Assembly: GCF_006539145.1 (NCBI RefSeq)
Contig: NZ_BJML01000005.1
Location: forward strand, 62,001 to 126,000
From: Microbacterium testaceum
Lineage (GTDB): Bacteria > Actinomycetota > Actinomycetes > Actinomycetales > Microbacteriaceae
Reading direction: 5' to 3'
Length of the DNA: 64,000 nucleotides
Made by a program: the position numbers and the translations under genes. The first letter of the stretch is position 1. Every line of letters begins with the position of its first letter. Below are positions 16,352 to 26,436 of the stretch, in pieces. The notes below the pieces were generated by a model that saw nothing but the letters and a program-made list of their open reading frames with translations, searched no databases and was not told the DNA's origin.

Positions 16352-17029
16352 GTGCGCACTCGACTGATCTCCGCGGCCCTCGCCGCCTCCGCCCTGCTTC
16401 TGCTCGCCGGCTGCGCCGGAGGCACCACGTCCGCTCCCGCCCCCGCGGCGAGTGCCTCAAGCTCGAGCGCCGCTTCGGGCGACTGCTCCTACCCGACATC
16501 GGGCCAGCCGTCCGCGGACGTCACCCCGCCGGCCGCGGGCACGGAGCGCCCCACCGGAAAGATCGAAGCGACCCTCGAGACCTCCGCCGGCGCCATTCCG
16601 ATCACCCTGAACGGTGAGCGCACCCCGTGCACGGTCGAGAGCTTCGTCTCTCTCGCGCAGCAGCAGTACTTCACCAACACCGAGTGCCATCGCCTCACCA
16701 CGCAGGGCATCTTCGTCCTGCAGTGCGGCGACCCGACCGGCACGGGCCGCGGCGGCCCCGGCTACCGCTTCGACGACGAGCTCGACGGCAGTGAGACCTA
16801 CCCCGCGGGCACCGTCGCGATGGCCAACGCGGGCCCCGGCACGAACGGTTCGCAGTTCTTCCTCGTCTACGCCGACACGAAGCTGCAGCCGAACTACACG
16901 GTCTTCGGCACCATGTCGCCGGAGGGACTCGAGGTCGTCAAGAAGGTCGCCGCGGCGGGCACGGCCGGCGGCGCGGCCGACGGCGCTCCGGCGACTCCGG
17001 TCACGATCACCGGCGTCACGATCGGCTGA
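16352..17029 (+). CDS. Secreted peptidyl-prolyl cis-trans isomerase lipoprotein (cyclophilin type)
   Basis: The 225-residue precursor has a lipoprotein signal ending LLLLAGC (Cys21), a Ser/Ala/Pro-rich linker of about 45 residues, and a cyclophilin domain from about residue 70 to the end. Family motifs include GERTPCTVESFVSLA, ECHRLTTQGIFVLQCGDPTGTGRGGPGY, and MANAGPGTNGSQFFLVYAD with the catalytic Gln-Phe-Phe. It would help fold proteins outside the membrane. Its last 14 bases overlap the end of the convergent phosphatase gene. Confidence 0.9.
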   Translation: MRTRLISAALAASALLLLAGCAGGTTSAPAPAASASSSSAASGDCSYPTSGQPSADVTPPAAGTERPTGKIEATLETSAGAIPITLNGERTPCTVESFVSLAQQQYFTNTECHRLTTQGIFVLQCGDPTGTGRGGPGYRFDDELDGSETYPAGTVAMANAGPGTNGSQFFLVYADTKLQPNYTVFGTMSPEGLEVVKKVAAAGTAGGAADGAPATPVTITGVTIG

Positions 17030-17843
17030 TCGCGGCGCGAGCATCCGACGCCGACCGGGCGAGAGCCCGCGACCACACCGCAGACATCTCGTCGGCGACG
17101 AGCCCGGATGCCACGAGCACACCGCCGCGGCGGGGGAAGAGCGATCGGCGACCGTCTTCATCGCGCACCTCCGCCCCGGCCTCGTGGGCGATGAGCACCG
17201 CGGCGAGGTGATCGATCGGGCTGAACCGGTGCACCAGCGCGGCGCACCCGCGGCCCGCGGCCGGCCCGAGGAGCGTCAACGTTCCCGAGCCCATGACGCG
17301 CAGCGTGCAGAACGCCGCCGTGAGCGAGAGCGCGACGCCGTCCATCCCGGGCCAGGGCTCGTGGCCCGCCAGCTCGGTGCCGACCACTCCCCCGCGCAGC
17401 CCCGCGCGCTCCGGCAGGTGCAACGGGATGCCGTCGCGTCGAGCGCCCTGCCCGGCGACCGCATCGAACACCGCGTTCTGCCAGGGCTCCGCAACGACGC
17501 CGACGAGTGGCTGATCGTCGACGGCGAGCGCGAGCGAGAAGGCCGTCCAGGGAACGCCGTTGGCGAGATTGGTGGTTCCATCGACGGGATCCAGGTACCA
17601 GGTCGGAACACCGGTTCTCGCACTGCCCCCGTACTCCTCCCCGACGAACGCGTGGTCGGGAAAGCGATCGAGCACGACCTCGCGCACTCGCCTCTCGATC
17701 GCGCGATCGAGCTCGGTGACGAGGTCGGCCGGATGCGCCTTGGCGTGCACCGCCGTCACCCGGTACGCGCGCGTCTCGTCGATCGCCCATCGCGCGAGGT
17801 CCACCGCCAGTTCGCGGGCCGCGGATAGATCTGTCGGGGTCAT
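17016..17843 (-). CDS. Inositol monophosphatase family enzyme
   Basis: A 275-residue metal-dependent phosphatase. The metal site is visible as GEEYGG (Glu69, Glu70), YLDPVDGTTN (Asp85, Asp88) and the C-terminal SPIDHLAAVLIAHEAGAEV. Members hydrolyse inositol phosphates, histidinol phosphate, sugar bisphosphates or phosphoadenosine phosphate. The last position in an importer operon directly after a glycerophosphodiesterase suggests a phosphate ester released by that enzyme as substrate; this is inference. The ATG overlaps the previous stop (ATGA). Confidence 0.88.
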   Translation of the reverse strand: MTPTDLSAARELAVDLARWAIDETRAYRVTAVHAKAHPADLVTELDRAIERRVREVVLDRFPDHAFVGEEYGGSARTGVPTWYLDPVDGTTNLANGVPWTAFSLALAVDDQPLVGVVAEPWQNAVFDAVAGQGARRDGIPLHLPERAGLRGGVVGTELAGHEPWPGMDGVALSLTAAFCTLRVMGSGTLTLLGPAAGRGCAALVHRFSPIDHLAAVLIAHEAGAEVRDEDGRRSLFPRRGGVLVASGLVADEMSAVWSRALARSASDARAAISRS

Positions 17844-18559
17844 CTGCTCTGCTCCTTCGTTGCGGATGCCGATCGCGTGGCGATCATCGCCTGCAATCGA
17901 TCGAGGCGATTGGTGGTGATGGTGTCGATCCCGAGCTCGATCGCCCGGACGAGGTCGCTCTCGTCGTCGATCGTCCACGCGGTGACCGGCAGGCCCAGGT
18001 CGTGGACGGCGTTCACGAACCGATCGTCGACCACGGCAAACGGCGCGTTGATCAGCACCGGCGACAACTCCTCCAGGTCGAGTGACACCGGGGGCTGCTC
18101 GTGCGCCCACGGCAGCCAGATGCGCGCGTCCGCGTCCAGCTGACGGAGGACGCGCATGGCCTCGAGATGACCGCACCAGTCGACGACGACGCCCGAGGCC
18201 GCGACGACCGCGTGGGCCGCGGCGGCCGGGCGGGCGGCATCCATGTCGATCACCAGACGACTCTCGGTGTCGGCGAACAACGGCAGAACCTCGGCGAGGA
18301 GGGGCGGCCGGTGATCGGCGTCGCCGAAGGCGACGAGCTCGACGGTACGAACGTCCTCGATCTCGCGCGGGTCGCCCCAGAGCCGATCCAACGTGGCGTC
18401 GTGCAGGACGACCACGTCGCCGTCGGCGGTGAGACGCACATCGATCTCGACGACGGCCGCGCCTTTGGCGAGCGCCGAGCGCATCGCCGGCAGGGTGTTC
18501 TCGCACAGGCTGCCGGAGTCCCCCCTGTGGGCGCAGGCGCGCGAGACGCGTGCCGTCAT
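17840..18559 (-). CDS. Glycerophosphodiester phosphodiesterase (cytosolic)
   Basis: A 239-residue GDPD-family barrel without a signal peptide. The catalytic signature is intact: CAHRGDSGSLCENTLPA with its His, EIDVRLTADGDVVVLHD with the Glu-Asp metal ligands and second His, then a C-terminal AWTIDDESDLVRAIELGIDTITTN. It would split glycerophosphodiesters into glycerol-3-phosphate and an alcohol. Lack of secretion means the substrate must first be imported, which fits its position directly after the importer ATPase (ATGA overlap on both sides). Confidence 0.92.
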   Translation of the reverse strand: MTARVSRACAHRGDSGSLCENTLPAMRSALAKGAAVVEIDVRLTADGDVVVLHDATLDRLWGDPREIEDVRTVELVAFGDADHRPPLLAEVLPLFADTESRLVIDMDAARPAAAAHAVVAASGVVVDWCGHLEAMRVLRQLDADARIWLPWAHEQPPVSLDLEELSPVLINAPFAVVDDRFVNAVHDLGLPVTAWTIDDESDLVRAIELGIDTITTNRLDRLQAMIATRSASATKEQSR

Positions 18560-19638
18560 CGTGACACCGCATCGACGAGACGGCCGTCGCGATACACCAG
18601 GGCCGAGGCGATCGAGGCGTATCCGCTGGTCCCCACCGTGGGCGGCTCCCCCGGAACGAAGGCGTCGAGGGTCGCGTCCTCGCGGCGCAGGCGCACCCGG
18701 TGGAAGTGCCCGTGCGGAACGACCCGCTCCACGCGCGCCGGCACGGCACCGGGCCGGGGATCGAGCGTGAAGACGACGTCTTCGGGGCGGATGCCGACGA
18801 CATCGGCGCCCGGAACGAGGCGCGTCCCGTCGAACCCGCCCTCGAGGCGGTTCATCGAGCCGATGAACGTCGCCACGAACTCTGTCTCGGGCCGCCGGTA
18901 GAGCTCGCCGGGAGCGCTGAACTGCTCGACGCGACCCGCGTTCATCACGGCCACGCGATCCGAGATCGACAGGGCCTCCTCCTGGTCGTGCGTCACGACG
19001 ACCGTGGTGATGCCGAGCCTCTGCTGCAGGTCGCGGATCTCTTCGCGCACCCTGACCCGCAGCTTCGCGTCGAGGTTGCTGAGCGGCTCGTCGAGCAGCA
19101 GCACCTCGGGCTCCTGCACGAGCGCGCGGGCCAGGGCGACGCGCTGCTGCTCGCCGCCCGAGATGCGCGGCGGGCGCGAGTCGCGGTGGTGCAGCAGGTT
19201 CACCAGCTGCAGCACGGCGTCGACCCGCTCGGCGATCTCGGCGCGCGGGAGGCGACGCAGACGCAGCGGGTAGGCCACGTTCTTGGCCACGGTCATGTGC
19301 GGCCAGAGGGCGTAGTTCTGGAACACCATCGCGCTCGGCCTCTTGTCGGGCCCGAGCCGGGTCACGTCGCGGCCCGCCATCTCGATGCCGCCCGCGTCGG
19401 GGGCGAGAAAGCCGGCGATCATGCGCAGAGTCGTCGTCTTGCCGCATCCCGAGGGACCGAGCAGGGACACGAGCTCGCCCGGCTGCACGGTGAGGTCGAG
19501 GTCGTCGATGATGGTCCGCCCGCCCAGGGTCTTGCGCAGAGAGCGCAGGCGGAGCCCCGCGGAGGGGTCGGACGAACCCGCCGGCGACGGCGAGAGCGAG
19601 GTCGGATCGGCCGCGATGGTCACAGCATGCTCCTTCAT
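18556..19638 (-). CDS. ABC importer ATPase (PotA/FbpC/UgpC-like)
   Basis: The 360-residue ATPase has Walker A GPSGCGKTT (61-69), signature ISGGEQQR (from 159), Walker B VLLLDEP (Asp183, Glu184) and switch His in VVTHDQEEAL. A C-terminal regulatory TOBE-like domain follows from about residue 255, with VVGIRPEDVVF. It overlaps the permease stop by ATGA, so the four importer genes are translationally coupled. The sequence is closest in style to spermidine, iron or phosphonate importers. Confidence 0.92.
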   Translation of the reverse strand: MKEHAVTIAADPTSLSPSPAGSSDPSAGLRLRSLRKTLGGRTIIDDLDLTVQPGELVSLLGPSGCGKTTTLRMIAGFLAPDAGGIEMAGRDVTRLGPDKRPSAMVFQNYALWPHMTVAKNVAYPLRLRRLPRAEIAERVDAVLQLVNLLHHRDSRPPRISGGEQQRVALARALVQEPEVLLLDEPLSNLDAKLRVRVREEIRDLQQRLGITTVVVTHDQEEALSISDRVAVMNAGRVEQFSAPGELYRRPETEFVATFIGSMNRLEGGFDGTRLVPGADVVGIRPEDVVFTLDPRPGAVPARVERVVPHGHFHRVRLRREDATLDAFVPGEPPTVGTSGYASIASALVYRDGRLVDAVSR

Positions 19639-20456
19639 TTGAGCTGGAATCCTTCGGCGAGCTGACCGCCCATGACGTGCTTGCGCACGGCGAGCAGGAG
19701 CACCACCGAGGGAATGGCGAGCAGGATCGAGAACACCGCGGCGACCTGCTTGGGGAAGTTGAGGACGAGGGAGTACATCTCGGTGGGCATCGTCACGATG
19801 TCGGGGGCGCCGACCAGGTAGGTGCCCTGGGCTTCGTCGAAGGCGGCGAGGAAGGCCATCACGCAGCCCACCAGGATGCCGGGGAGGGCCAGCCGCAGGG
19901 TGATGGTGAGGAAGACGCGCACGCGGGACGCGCCCGCGTCGCGCGCCGCCTCTTCGAGCGAGCGGGGCACCGAGGCGAAGGCGGCCGCGGGAATCCACGT
20001 CATGAAGACGATCGTTCCGAGCAGCTGCACGATCACCACGCCCGCCACCGTGTTCATCAGCCCGAGCGCGTAGTACAGCGAGGCGAGGGTGGCGAACAGC
20101 CCCATCTTGGGGAACGCGTTCGTGGCGAACAGACCGATCAGGAACACTCGCCGCCCGGGGAACTCGAATCGCGCGAACGCGTAGGCCGCCGGCAGGCAGA
20201 CGACCGCCGCGACCACGACCACGATCGGGGTGATGGCGAGGGAGCTCTGGATCGACGACGCGAGCTGCGGGTCGGTCAGCACGGTCGACCACCAGCGCAG
20301 CGTCCACGAGTCCGGCAGCAGGTGCGGATAGGTCCACGTGTCGGCGAAGGCGTGGGCGCCGAGCCAGACGAGCGGCCCCAGCACGAAGACCAGCAGGACG
20401 ACGGCGAACAGCACGGCGGCCGAGGTGCGCAGGGCCGTGGCGAGCGCCCGGGGCAT
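19635..20456 (-). CDS. ABC importer permease 2 (PotC-like)
   Basis: A 273-residue inner membrane protein with six helices and the EAA loop RSLEEAARDAGASRVRVFLTITLRLALPG. The ATG overlaps the stop of permease 1 by one base (TGATG). It would form the membrane channel with permease 1 and be energised by the ATPase encoded next. Confidence 0.9.
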   Translation of the reverse strand: MPRALATALRTSAAVLFAVVLLVFVLGPLVWLGAHAFADTWTYPHLLPDSWTLRWWSTVLTDPQLASSIQSSLAITPIVVVVAAVVCLPAAYAFARFEFPGRRVFLIGLFATNAFPKMGLFATLASLYYALGLMNTVAGVVIVQLLGTIVFMTWIPAAAFASVPRSLEEAARDAGASRVRVFLTITLRLALPGILVGCVMAFLAAFDEAQGTYLVGAPDIVTMPTEMYSLVLNFPKQVAAVFSILLAIPSVVLLLAVRKHVMGGQLAEGFQLK

Positions 20457-21403
20457 CAGGCCCTCCCCTCGCGACGAGCGGTGCGGAAGTTGGCCCACAC
20501 GTACAGTGCGCCGATCCCGGATGCCGCGGCGAACACGACGAAGGCCATGACGATCGACTGCTGCGGCTCGTTGTACGACGTGAACGAGTTCGCCAGCGCC
20601 ACCCCGAGCATCGTCGGCGCATTGGGGCCGGTGAAGTACGGCACGGTGTACGAGCCGATCACCCCGATCGCGGTGAACGTCACGGCGATGACGATGGGCA
20701 CCGCGCTCATCGGCACGAGGATGGTCCGCACGATGCGGACCGTTCCCGCACCGGCGTCGCGGGCCGCCTCGATCATGGCATCCGGGATCGACTGCAGACC
20801 CGACGTGATCATGAGCACGGCGAAGGGCAGAGACGTCCACGCCGAGCCGATGACGACGGCGACCGGGGTGAACGCCCACACCGGCGCATCGAGGCCGACC
20901 GCCGCGAACAGGCTGGTCAGGAAGCCGTCGGCCGAGTAGAAGGTCAGGATCGCCCACGACGCGATGACGACGGGGATGAACAGCGGCACGATCGCGACCG
21001 CCGAGAGCAGCCGCGCCAGGAACCCGCCGCGCAGGCGCAGGAAGAGACCGATGCCGGCGGCGAGCACGAGCACGATCGCGGTGCTGGCCAGGGTGACGCC
21101 GAGCGTCAGGCCGAGGTTCTGCCAGAAGTCGTCGGCGCCGAACACGTCGCCGTAGGCGGCGAGCGTGGGCACGGCGCCGTCGGCGCGGTGGACGTTCTGC
21201 CCCACCGCGGCGATGACCGTGTTGAGGCCGCCGGTGAACCCGACGCTGAACGCGAGCGCCGTCACCACCGGCACGCCCACGAACAGGGCGATCACGAGCA
21301 CCGGGGGGAGCGCGAGCAGGAAGCCGGCCGCCGCCGCCCGCCGAGCCGGGTGGGCTCGACGGACGGCGGGGCGCGCCACCCGCGGTGCGGTGGCGGCGGT
21401 CAT
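20456..21403 (-). CDS. ABC importer permease 1 (PotB-like)
   Basis: A 315-residue permease with a basic N-terminal tail, a first helix at about 24-48, a periplasmic loop, and five more helices. The coupling loop reads PDAMIEAARDAGAGTVRIVRTILVPM. Start and end overlap the adjacent genes by one base each. The longer in-frame reading into the binding-protein gene is rejected because it lies inside that gene in another frame. Confidence 0.9.
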   Translation of the reverse strand: MTAATAPRVARPAVRRAHPARRAAAAGFLLALPPVLVIALFVGVPVVTALAFSVGFTGGLNTVIAAVGQNVHRADGAVPTLAAYGDVFGADDFWQNLGLTLGVTLASTAIVLVLAAGIGLFLRLRGGFLARLLSAVAIVPLFIPVVIASWAILTFYSADGFLTSLFAAVGLDAPVWAFTPVAVVIGSAWTSLPFAVLMITSGLQSIPDAMIEAARDAGAGTVRIVRTILVPMSAVPIVIAVTFTAIGVIGSYTVPYFTGPNAPTMLGVALANSFTSYNEPQQSIVMAFVVFAAASGIGALYVWANFRTARREGRA

Positions 21404-22554
21404 CACTTGCCGGGGACCTTCTGGGCCCACGCCTTGTTCATGTCGGCCGCGTTGGCCGAGAAGTAGCCGGGGCGCAGGTTCGCGATGTCGGCGTCCTTGA
21501 ACGTGGACTGCACCGATGCCGGCAGCTTGTCGAGCGAGATCACCGGGTAGCCCGAGATGCTGTCGGCGACGAGCGCCTGGGCCGTGGGCGAGAGCACCCA
21601 CGAGAGCAGCTTCTCGGCATCGGCCTGACGCGGCGACGCCGCGGGGATGCCGAGGTAGCTGGCGCCGCCGGTGAACGAGGGGTCCGAGATCTGGGTGTAG
21701 GCGATGTTCGAGGGGATCTGGCCGTTCTTCACGCCGGTCACGAACTGATCGCTCCACACGGGCGCCATCGAGATCTGCCCGCTCGAGAGCAGGTCGAGCA
21801 CCTGGCTGTTGCCGTTGGGGTAGACGCCCTTCTGGTACACCGAGGGGTTCAGGCCGGCGAGGGTGGCGAACCCGGTGCTCCAGTCGCTCTCGAGGTCGGG
21901 GGCGGCCTCGGTGGCGAGCTTCGTGCGGTCGGCCGCCGAGATGCTCTGGTCGAGCACGGTCGTCACGAACGAGGCGCCGCTGCCGCCCGTGCTGGGCGCG
22001 CAGTAGGTGAAGCGACCGGGGTTGGCCGTGATCCACGCGAGCAGGTCGGCGAGGGTCTTCGGCGGGGTGGCGACCGTCTTGGTGTCGTAGGCGAGCACGA
22101 CGCTCGACCCCCGGTAGGGCACGCCGCCGTTGCCGCCGGCCTGCACGAGAGCTGCGGGTACGTCGGAGAGCGCGGGCACCTGGTCGGCGGTCACGGGGGT
22201 GAGTAGACCGGATGCCGCGACCTGGGTCACGAAGCCGGCGTCGACGAGGTCGTAGCCGGGGTCCTGGTGCTGCACCGTCGCTGCGGTGAGCTTGGCCACG
22301 GTCTGCTGGTCGTGTGCGCCGTGCAGGTCGAAGTCGACCTTGACCGTGTAGCCGGGGTTGTCCTTCTCGAACGCGGGGATGAGCGTCTTCTGCCAGAGGT
22401 CCTGGATGTTGGTGTCGGCGCTGAGGAAGACGGTGAGGGTCTTGTCGGACCCGTCGGACGACGAGCCGTTCGAGCCGCTCTGGCTGCAGCCGGCCAGGGC
22501 GAGCCCGACGGCCGCGACGGCGGCGAGGGAGGCGATCAGGCGAGGACTTTTCAC
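21403..22554 (-). CDS. ABC importer substrate-binding lipoprotein of the phosphodiester cluster
   Basis: The 383-residue precursor begins at a GTG with AGGAG six bases upstream and has the lipobox LALAGC (Cys23). The mature sequence TLTVFLSADTNIQDLWQKTL, followed by a PotD/FbpA-like two-lobe layout, marks it as a family 1/13-type solute-binding protein. There is no strong clue to the ligand inside the protein. The operon context (GDPD, inositol phosphatase-like enzyme, DeoR regulator) points to a glycerophosphodiester or a related phosphorylated compound. Confidence 0.88.
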   Translation of the reverse strand: MKSPRLIASLAAVAAVGLALAGCSQSGSNGSSSDGSDKTLTVFLSADTNIQDLWQKTLIPAFEKDNPGYTVKVDFDLHGAHDQQTVAKLTAATVQHQDPGYDLVDAGFVTQVAASGLLTPVTADQVPALSDVPAALVQAGGNGGVPYRGSSVVLAYDTKTVATPPKTLADLLAWITANPGRFTYCAPSTGGSGASFVTTVLDQSISAADRTKLATEAAPDLESDWSTGFATLAGLNPSVYQKGVYPNGNSQVLDLLSSGQISMAPVWSDQFVTGVKNGQIPSNIAYTQISDPSFTGGASYLGIPAASPRQADAEKLLSWVLSPTAQALVADSISGYPVISLDKLPASVQSTFKDADIANLRPGYFSANAADMNKAWAQKVPGK

Positions 22555-22633
22555 GGGGTTCTCCTGTGAGAGGAAGGGGGTTCGGGTGCGTCGTCCCGTG
22601 CGGCGCGAGGACGACGGTGTCACGCTAACTCGC

Positions 22634-22706
22634 GCGCTCATTTGCGGCGAAGCCCTGACTGGATGTTTCAAATGAGCGCCTGCAGCCGTTCAATGAGCGT
22701 TAATCT
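22634..22706. promoter_or_regulatory. Operator repeats between the importer operon and deoR-type gene
   Basis: GCGCTCATTTG (22634-22644) is the exact inverse complement of CAAATGAGCGC (22669-22679). A third, direct copy TTCAATGAGCG lies at 22689-22699 and runs into TAATCT (22701-22706), a candidate -10 for the regulator gene. The arrangement fits a DeoR protein controlling both directions. Confidence 0.65.
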
Positions 22707-22756
22707 GAGCGAAAGTGAGCACCCCCAGCCTGAGTTCGACCCCTGAAGGAGCGGCC

Positions 22757-23509
22757 GTGCTGACCCATCAACGCGAGGCGGCGATCGTCGAACGCCTCGA
22801 AGCCGTCGGAAGCGTCACCGTGGACGAACTGTCGCGTCTGCTCGGCGTGAGCGGCACGACGATCCGTCGAGATCTGGAGCGCCTCGAACAGCGCGCGCAT
22901 CTGCGGCGGGTGCACGGCGGTGCGACCATCGCCCGGACGCCCGAATCGGGCCAGGACGGGGAGCTCGACGACGACACGCGCGAGAAGGAAGCCCTCGCCC
23001 GAGCCACCGCCGACCTCATCGTCGACGGTCAGGTCGTGCTGCTCGACATCGGGATCACCACCCGGCGTCTGGCTCGACACCTCCGCGGTCGGCCGGTGAC
23101 CGTGATCACCAACAGCCTCGCCGTGCTCGACGCCCTGGGCGACGACGACGTGGCGAGCCTCGTGCTCCTCGGCGGCATGGTCGGCGGCAAGACACGAACG
23201 CTCATCGGCCCCTTCACCGAGCAGGCTCTGGGGCGCGTGCACGCCGACATCGCGGTCATCAGCAGCACCGGAGTGAAGAACGAGGGCGCCGTGGTGACCG
23301 ATCTGACCCACGAGGCCACCATCAAGGGCCGCATGCGCGAAGCCGCCGACCGCTCCATCTTGGTCGCGAACACGTCGAAGTTCCCCGGCAGCGGTTCCTA
23401 CCGCATCGCCTCCCTCGGGGACTTCGACACGATCGTGACCACCGATCGCGTCGAGTCGACGGCGCTGACCCGAGCGGCGCGCGGAGGCGTAGAGGTCATC
23501 CGCACCTGA
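22757..23509 (+). CDS. DeoR/GlpR family transcription repressor
   Basis: A 250-residue regulator with a DeoR helix-turn-helix at about 6-58 (VTVDELSRLLGVSGTTIRRD, followed by RVHGGA) and a DeoRC sugar-phosphate sensing domain from about 75 to 235, with DIGITT, TNSLAVLDAL and ADRSILVANTSKF. GTG 22757 has AAGGAG at a good distance. An earlier GTG at 22715 would begin near the predicted transcription start and is the alternative. The effector of this family is usually a phosphorylated metabolite, which suits the divergent importer-phosphodiesterase operon. Confidence 0.9.
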   Translation: MLTHQREAAIVERLEAVGSVTVDELSRLLGVSGTTIRRDLERLEQRAHLRRVHGGATIARTPESGQDGELDDDTREKEALARATADLIVDGQVVLLDIGITTRRLARHLRGRPVTVITNSLAVLDALGDDDVASLVLLGGMVGGKTRTLIGPFTEQALGRVHADIAVISSTGVKNEGAVVTDLTHEATIKGRMREAADRSILVANTSKFPGSGSYRIASLGDFDTIVTTDRVESTALTRAARGGVEVIRT

Positions 23510-23574
23510 GGCGCGGACCGCACTGTTCGAGTGCTCCGCCGGTCGCGCGCCGATGCTCTCGCGCGGCGGCCTCG

Positions 23575-24813
23575 TCAGCCGTCGTGGCGCTGCAGCCAGT
23601 CGAGCGCGAGCTGCCGGCTCGCGTCGGCGGCAGCGGTCAGTGTGCCGTTGGTGTCGCCGGCGCCGTGCTCCATGCCCGGGTACTCGACGTAACGGTTCAC
23701 GATGCCGCGTTCGGTCAGCAGGTCGACGAAGCCGCGGGTGCGATCGGCGAGCACGAGGTGGTCGCGGGTGCCCTGGTAGATCAGGGTGGGCGGGGAGTCC
23801 GCCGTGATGTGGTTCGCCGAGTCGGTGAAGCGGTAGCGGTCGGAGTACTGGGCGGGAGTGCCTCCGATGTACCACTGCTCGACCTGGCGGGCGATCGCGG
23901 TGGCATCCCCGATTCCCGTCAGATCGACCGCGGGGTACCCCGCGATCACGGCGCGCACGGTGGGCAGCGGGGTTCCCGACGGGGAGCAACTCGACGTGAG
24001 GGTGCGGTCCGCCGACATGTACGCCGCGTTGACGGCGAGGTTGCCGCCCGACGACAGTCCCAGCGTGGCGATGCGGTCGGGATCGAGGTCTTCTGCTCGT
24101 CCGTCGTCGGCGATCCAGGCGAGAGAGCATCCGATGTCGGTGACCTGCGTGTCCCACGCGTGAAAGGTCGACGAGGCGAGACGGTAGTCGACGTCGAGGA
24201 CGGCGTAACCGTGCTCGGGAAGAAAGCCCGTGTACGCGTTCGGCCCGCGGGTGCCGGTCGAGAACCCGCCACCGTGGATCGAGACCACGACGGGCCACCC
24301 CGCCTGGGGGGCTGTGCCCGAGGGCAGGTACAGATCGGCCTGGAGCGTGGTCGTGTCCGCCGTGCCCAGCGTGACCGTGCGGCTCGGGCCACTGCCGAGA
24401 CCGGTGAACGGCAGCGCGGGAAGCAGCGGGCTCACCCCGACCCCGAGCGAGCCGATCGAGGCGACCAGCAGCGCCGTGCTGGTGACGACACCGACCGTGC
24501 CCGCGGTCCCGCCGACGGTCAACCAGAACGGGAGGTGCCGGATGCCGCGCCGCGGCCTCCAGAGGAGGACCGCGCAGACGAGACCGACGACCGCGACGAC
24601 GAGGTTCCAGATGCCGAGCGTGTCGCGGAACAGCCCGATCACGAGAACGACGAACTGCGTCACCTCCGTCTGGAGGAGCCACATGGTCCACGACACCGGG
24701 ACGATCGCGAGCAGTTGAGCCAGAACCGTGTAGCCGACCGCGAGGACGGCGAGAGAGGTCAGGATGACACGGGCCGTGCGGGACCGCACTCCCGGGTCGC
24801 GGGGGGTCTTCAC
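23575..24813 (-). CDS. Membrane-anchored alpha/beta hydrolase (esterase/HSL-like)
   Basis: A 412-residue protein with about four hydrophobic segments in the first 125 residues, then an extracytoplasmic alpha/beta hydrolase domain. The oxyanion motif HGGG (180-183), nucleophile in GLSSG (Ser254), Asp351 (RDHLVL) and His383 (EHGAG) form a complete catalytic set. This marks a carboxylesterase acting at the outer membrane face; the substrate is unknown. GTG 24813 is chosen because TACGGT ends exactly six bases upstream; GTG 24819 is two codons longer. It is divergent from argG. Confidence 0.85.
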   Translation of the reverse strand: MKTPRDPGVRSRTARVILTSLAVLAVGYTVLAQLLAIVPVSWTMWLLQTEVTQFVVLVIGLFRDTLGIWNLVVAVVGLVCAVLLWRPRRGIRHLPFWLTVGGTAGTVGVVTSTALLVASIGSLGVGVSPLLPALPFTGLGSGPSRTVTLGTADTTTLQADLYLPSGTAPQAGWPVVVSIHGGGFSTGTRGPNAYTGFLPEHGYAVLDVDYRLASSTFHAWDTQVTDIGCSLAWIADDGRAEDLDPDRIATLGLSSGGNLAVNAAYMSADRTLTSSCSPSGTPLPTVRAVIAGYPAVDLTGIGDATAIARQVEQWYIGGTPAQYSDRYRFTDSANHITADSPPTLIYQGTRDHLVLADRTRGFVDLLTERGIVNRYVEYPGMEHGAGDTNGTLTAAADASRQLALDWLQRHDG

Positions 24814-24819
24814 GGTCAC

Positions 24820-24825
24820 ACCGTA
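24820..24825 (-). promoter_or_regulatory. -10 element of a probable leaderless mRNA (hydrolase gene)
   Basis: On the minus strand TACGGT (24825-24820) is followed by six bases and GTG 24813. This spacing decides between two nearby GTG codons. Confidence 0.5.
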
Positions 24826-24852
24826 CCGGCGGCGCGTGGTGAGACGCCATGA

Positions 24853-26364
<1,512 letters not shown>

Positions 26365-26378
26365 CCAAACCACCTCGA

Positions 26379-26417
26379 CGAGAGCCCGCGGCGCCCCTTC
26401 GGCACCGCGGGCTCTCG
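26379..26417 (+). terminator. argG terminator
   Basis: CGAGAGCCCGCGG (26379-26391) pairs with CCGCGGGCTCTCG (26405-26417), a perfect 13-bp stem followed by TGTGTT. It lies between the argG stop and the end of the convergent lipoprotein gene and may serve both. Confidence 0.75.
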
Positions 26418-26436
26418 TGTGTTCCCCTCGCTCTGA

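Noticed and set aside
22715..22756. Upstream GTG as the start of the DeoR regulator
   Set aside because: Kept only as an alternative: the -10 spacing to it is eight bases, while GTG 22757 has a well-placed AAGGAG and matches the usual DeoR N-terminus.
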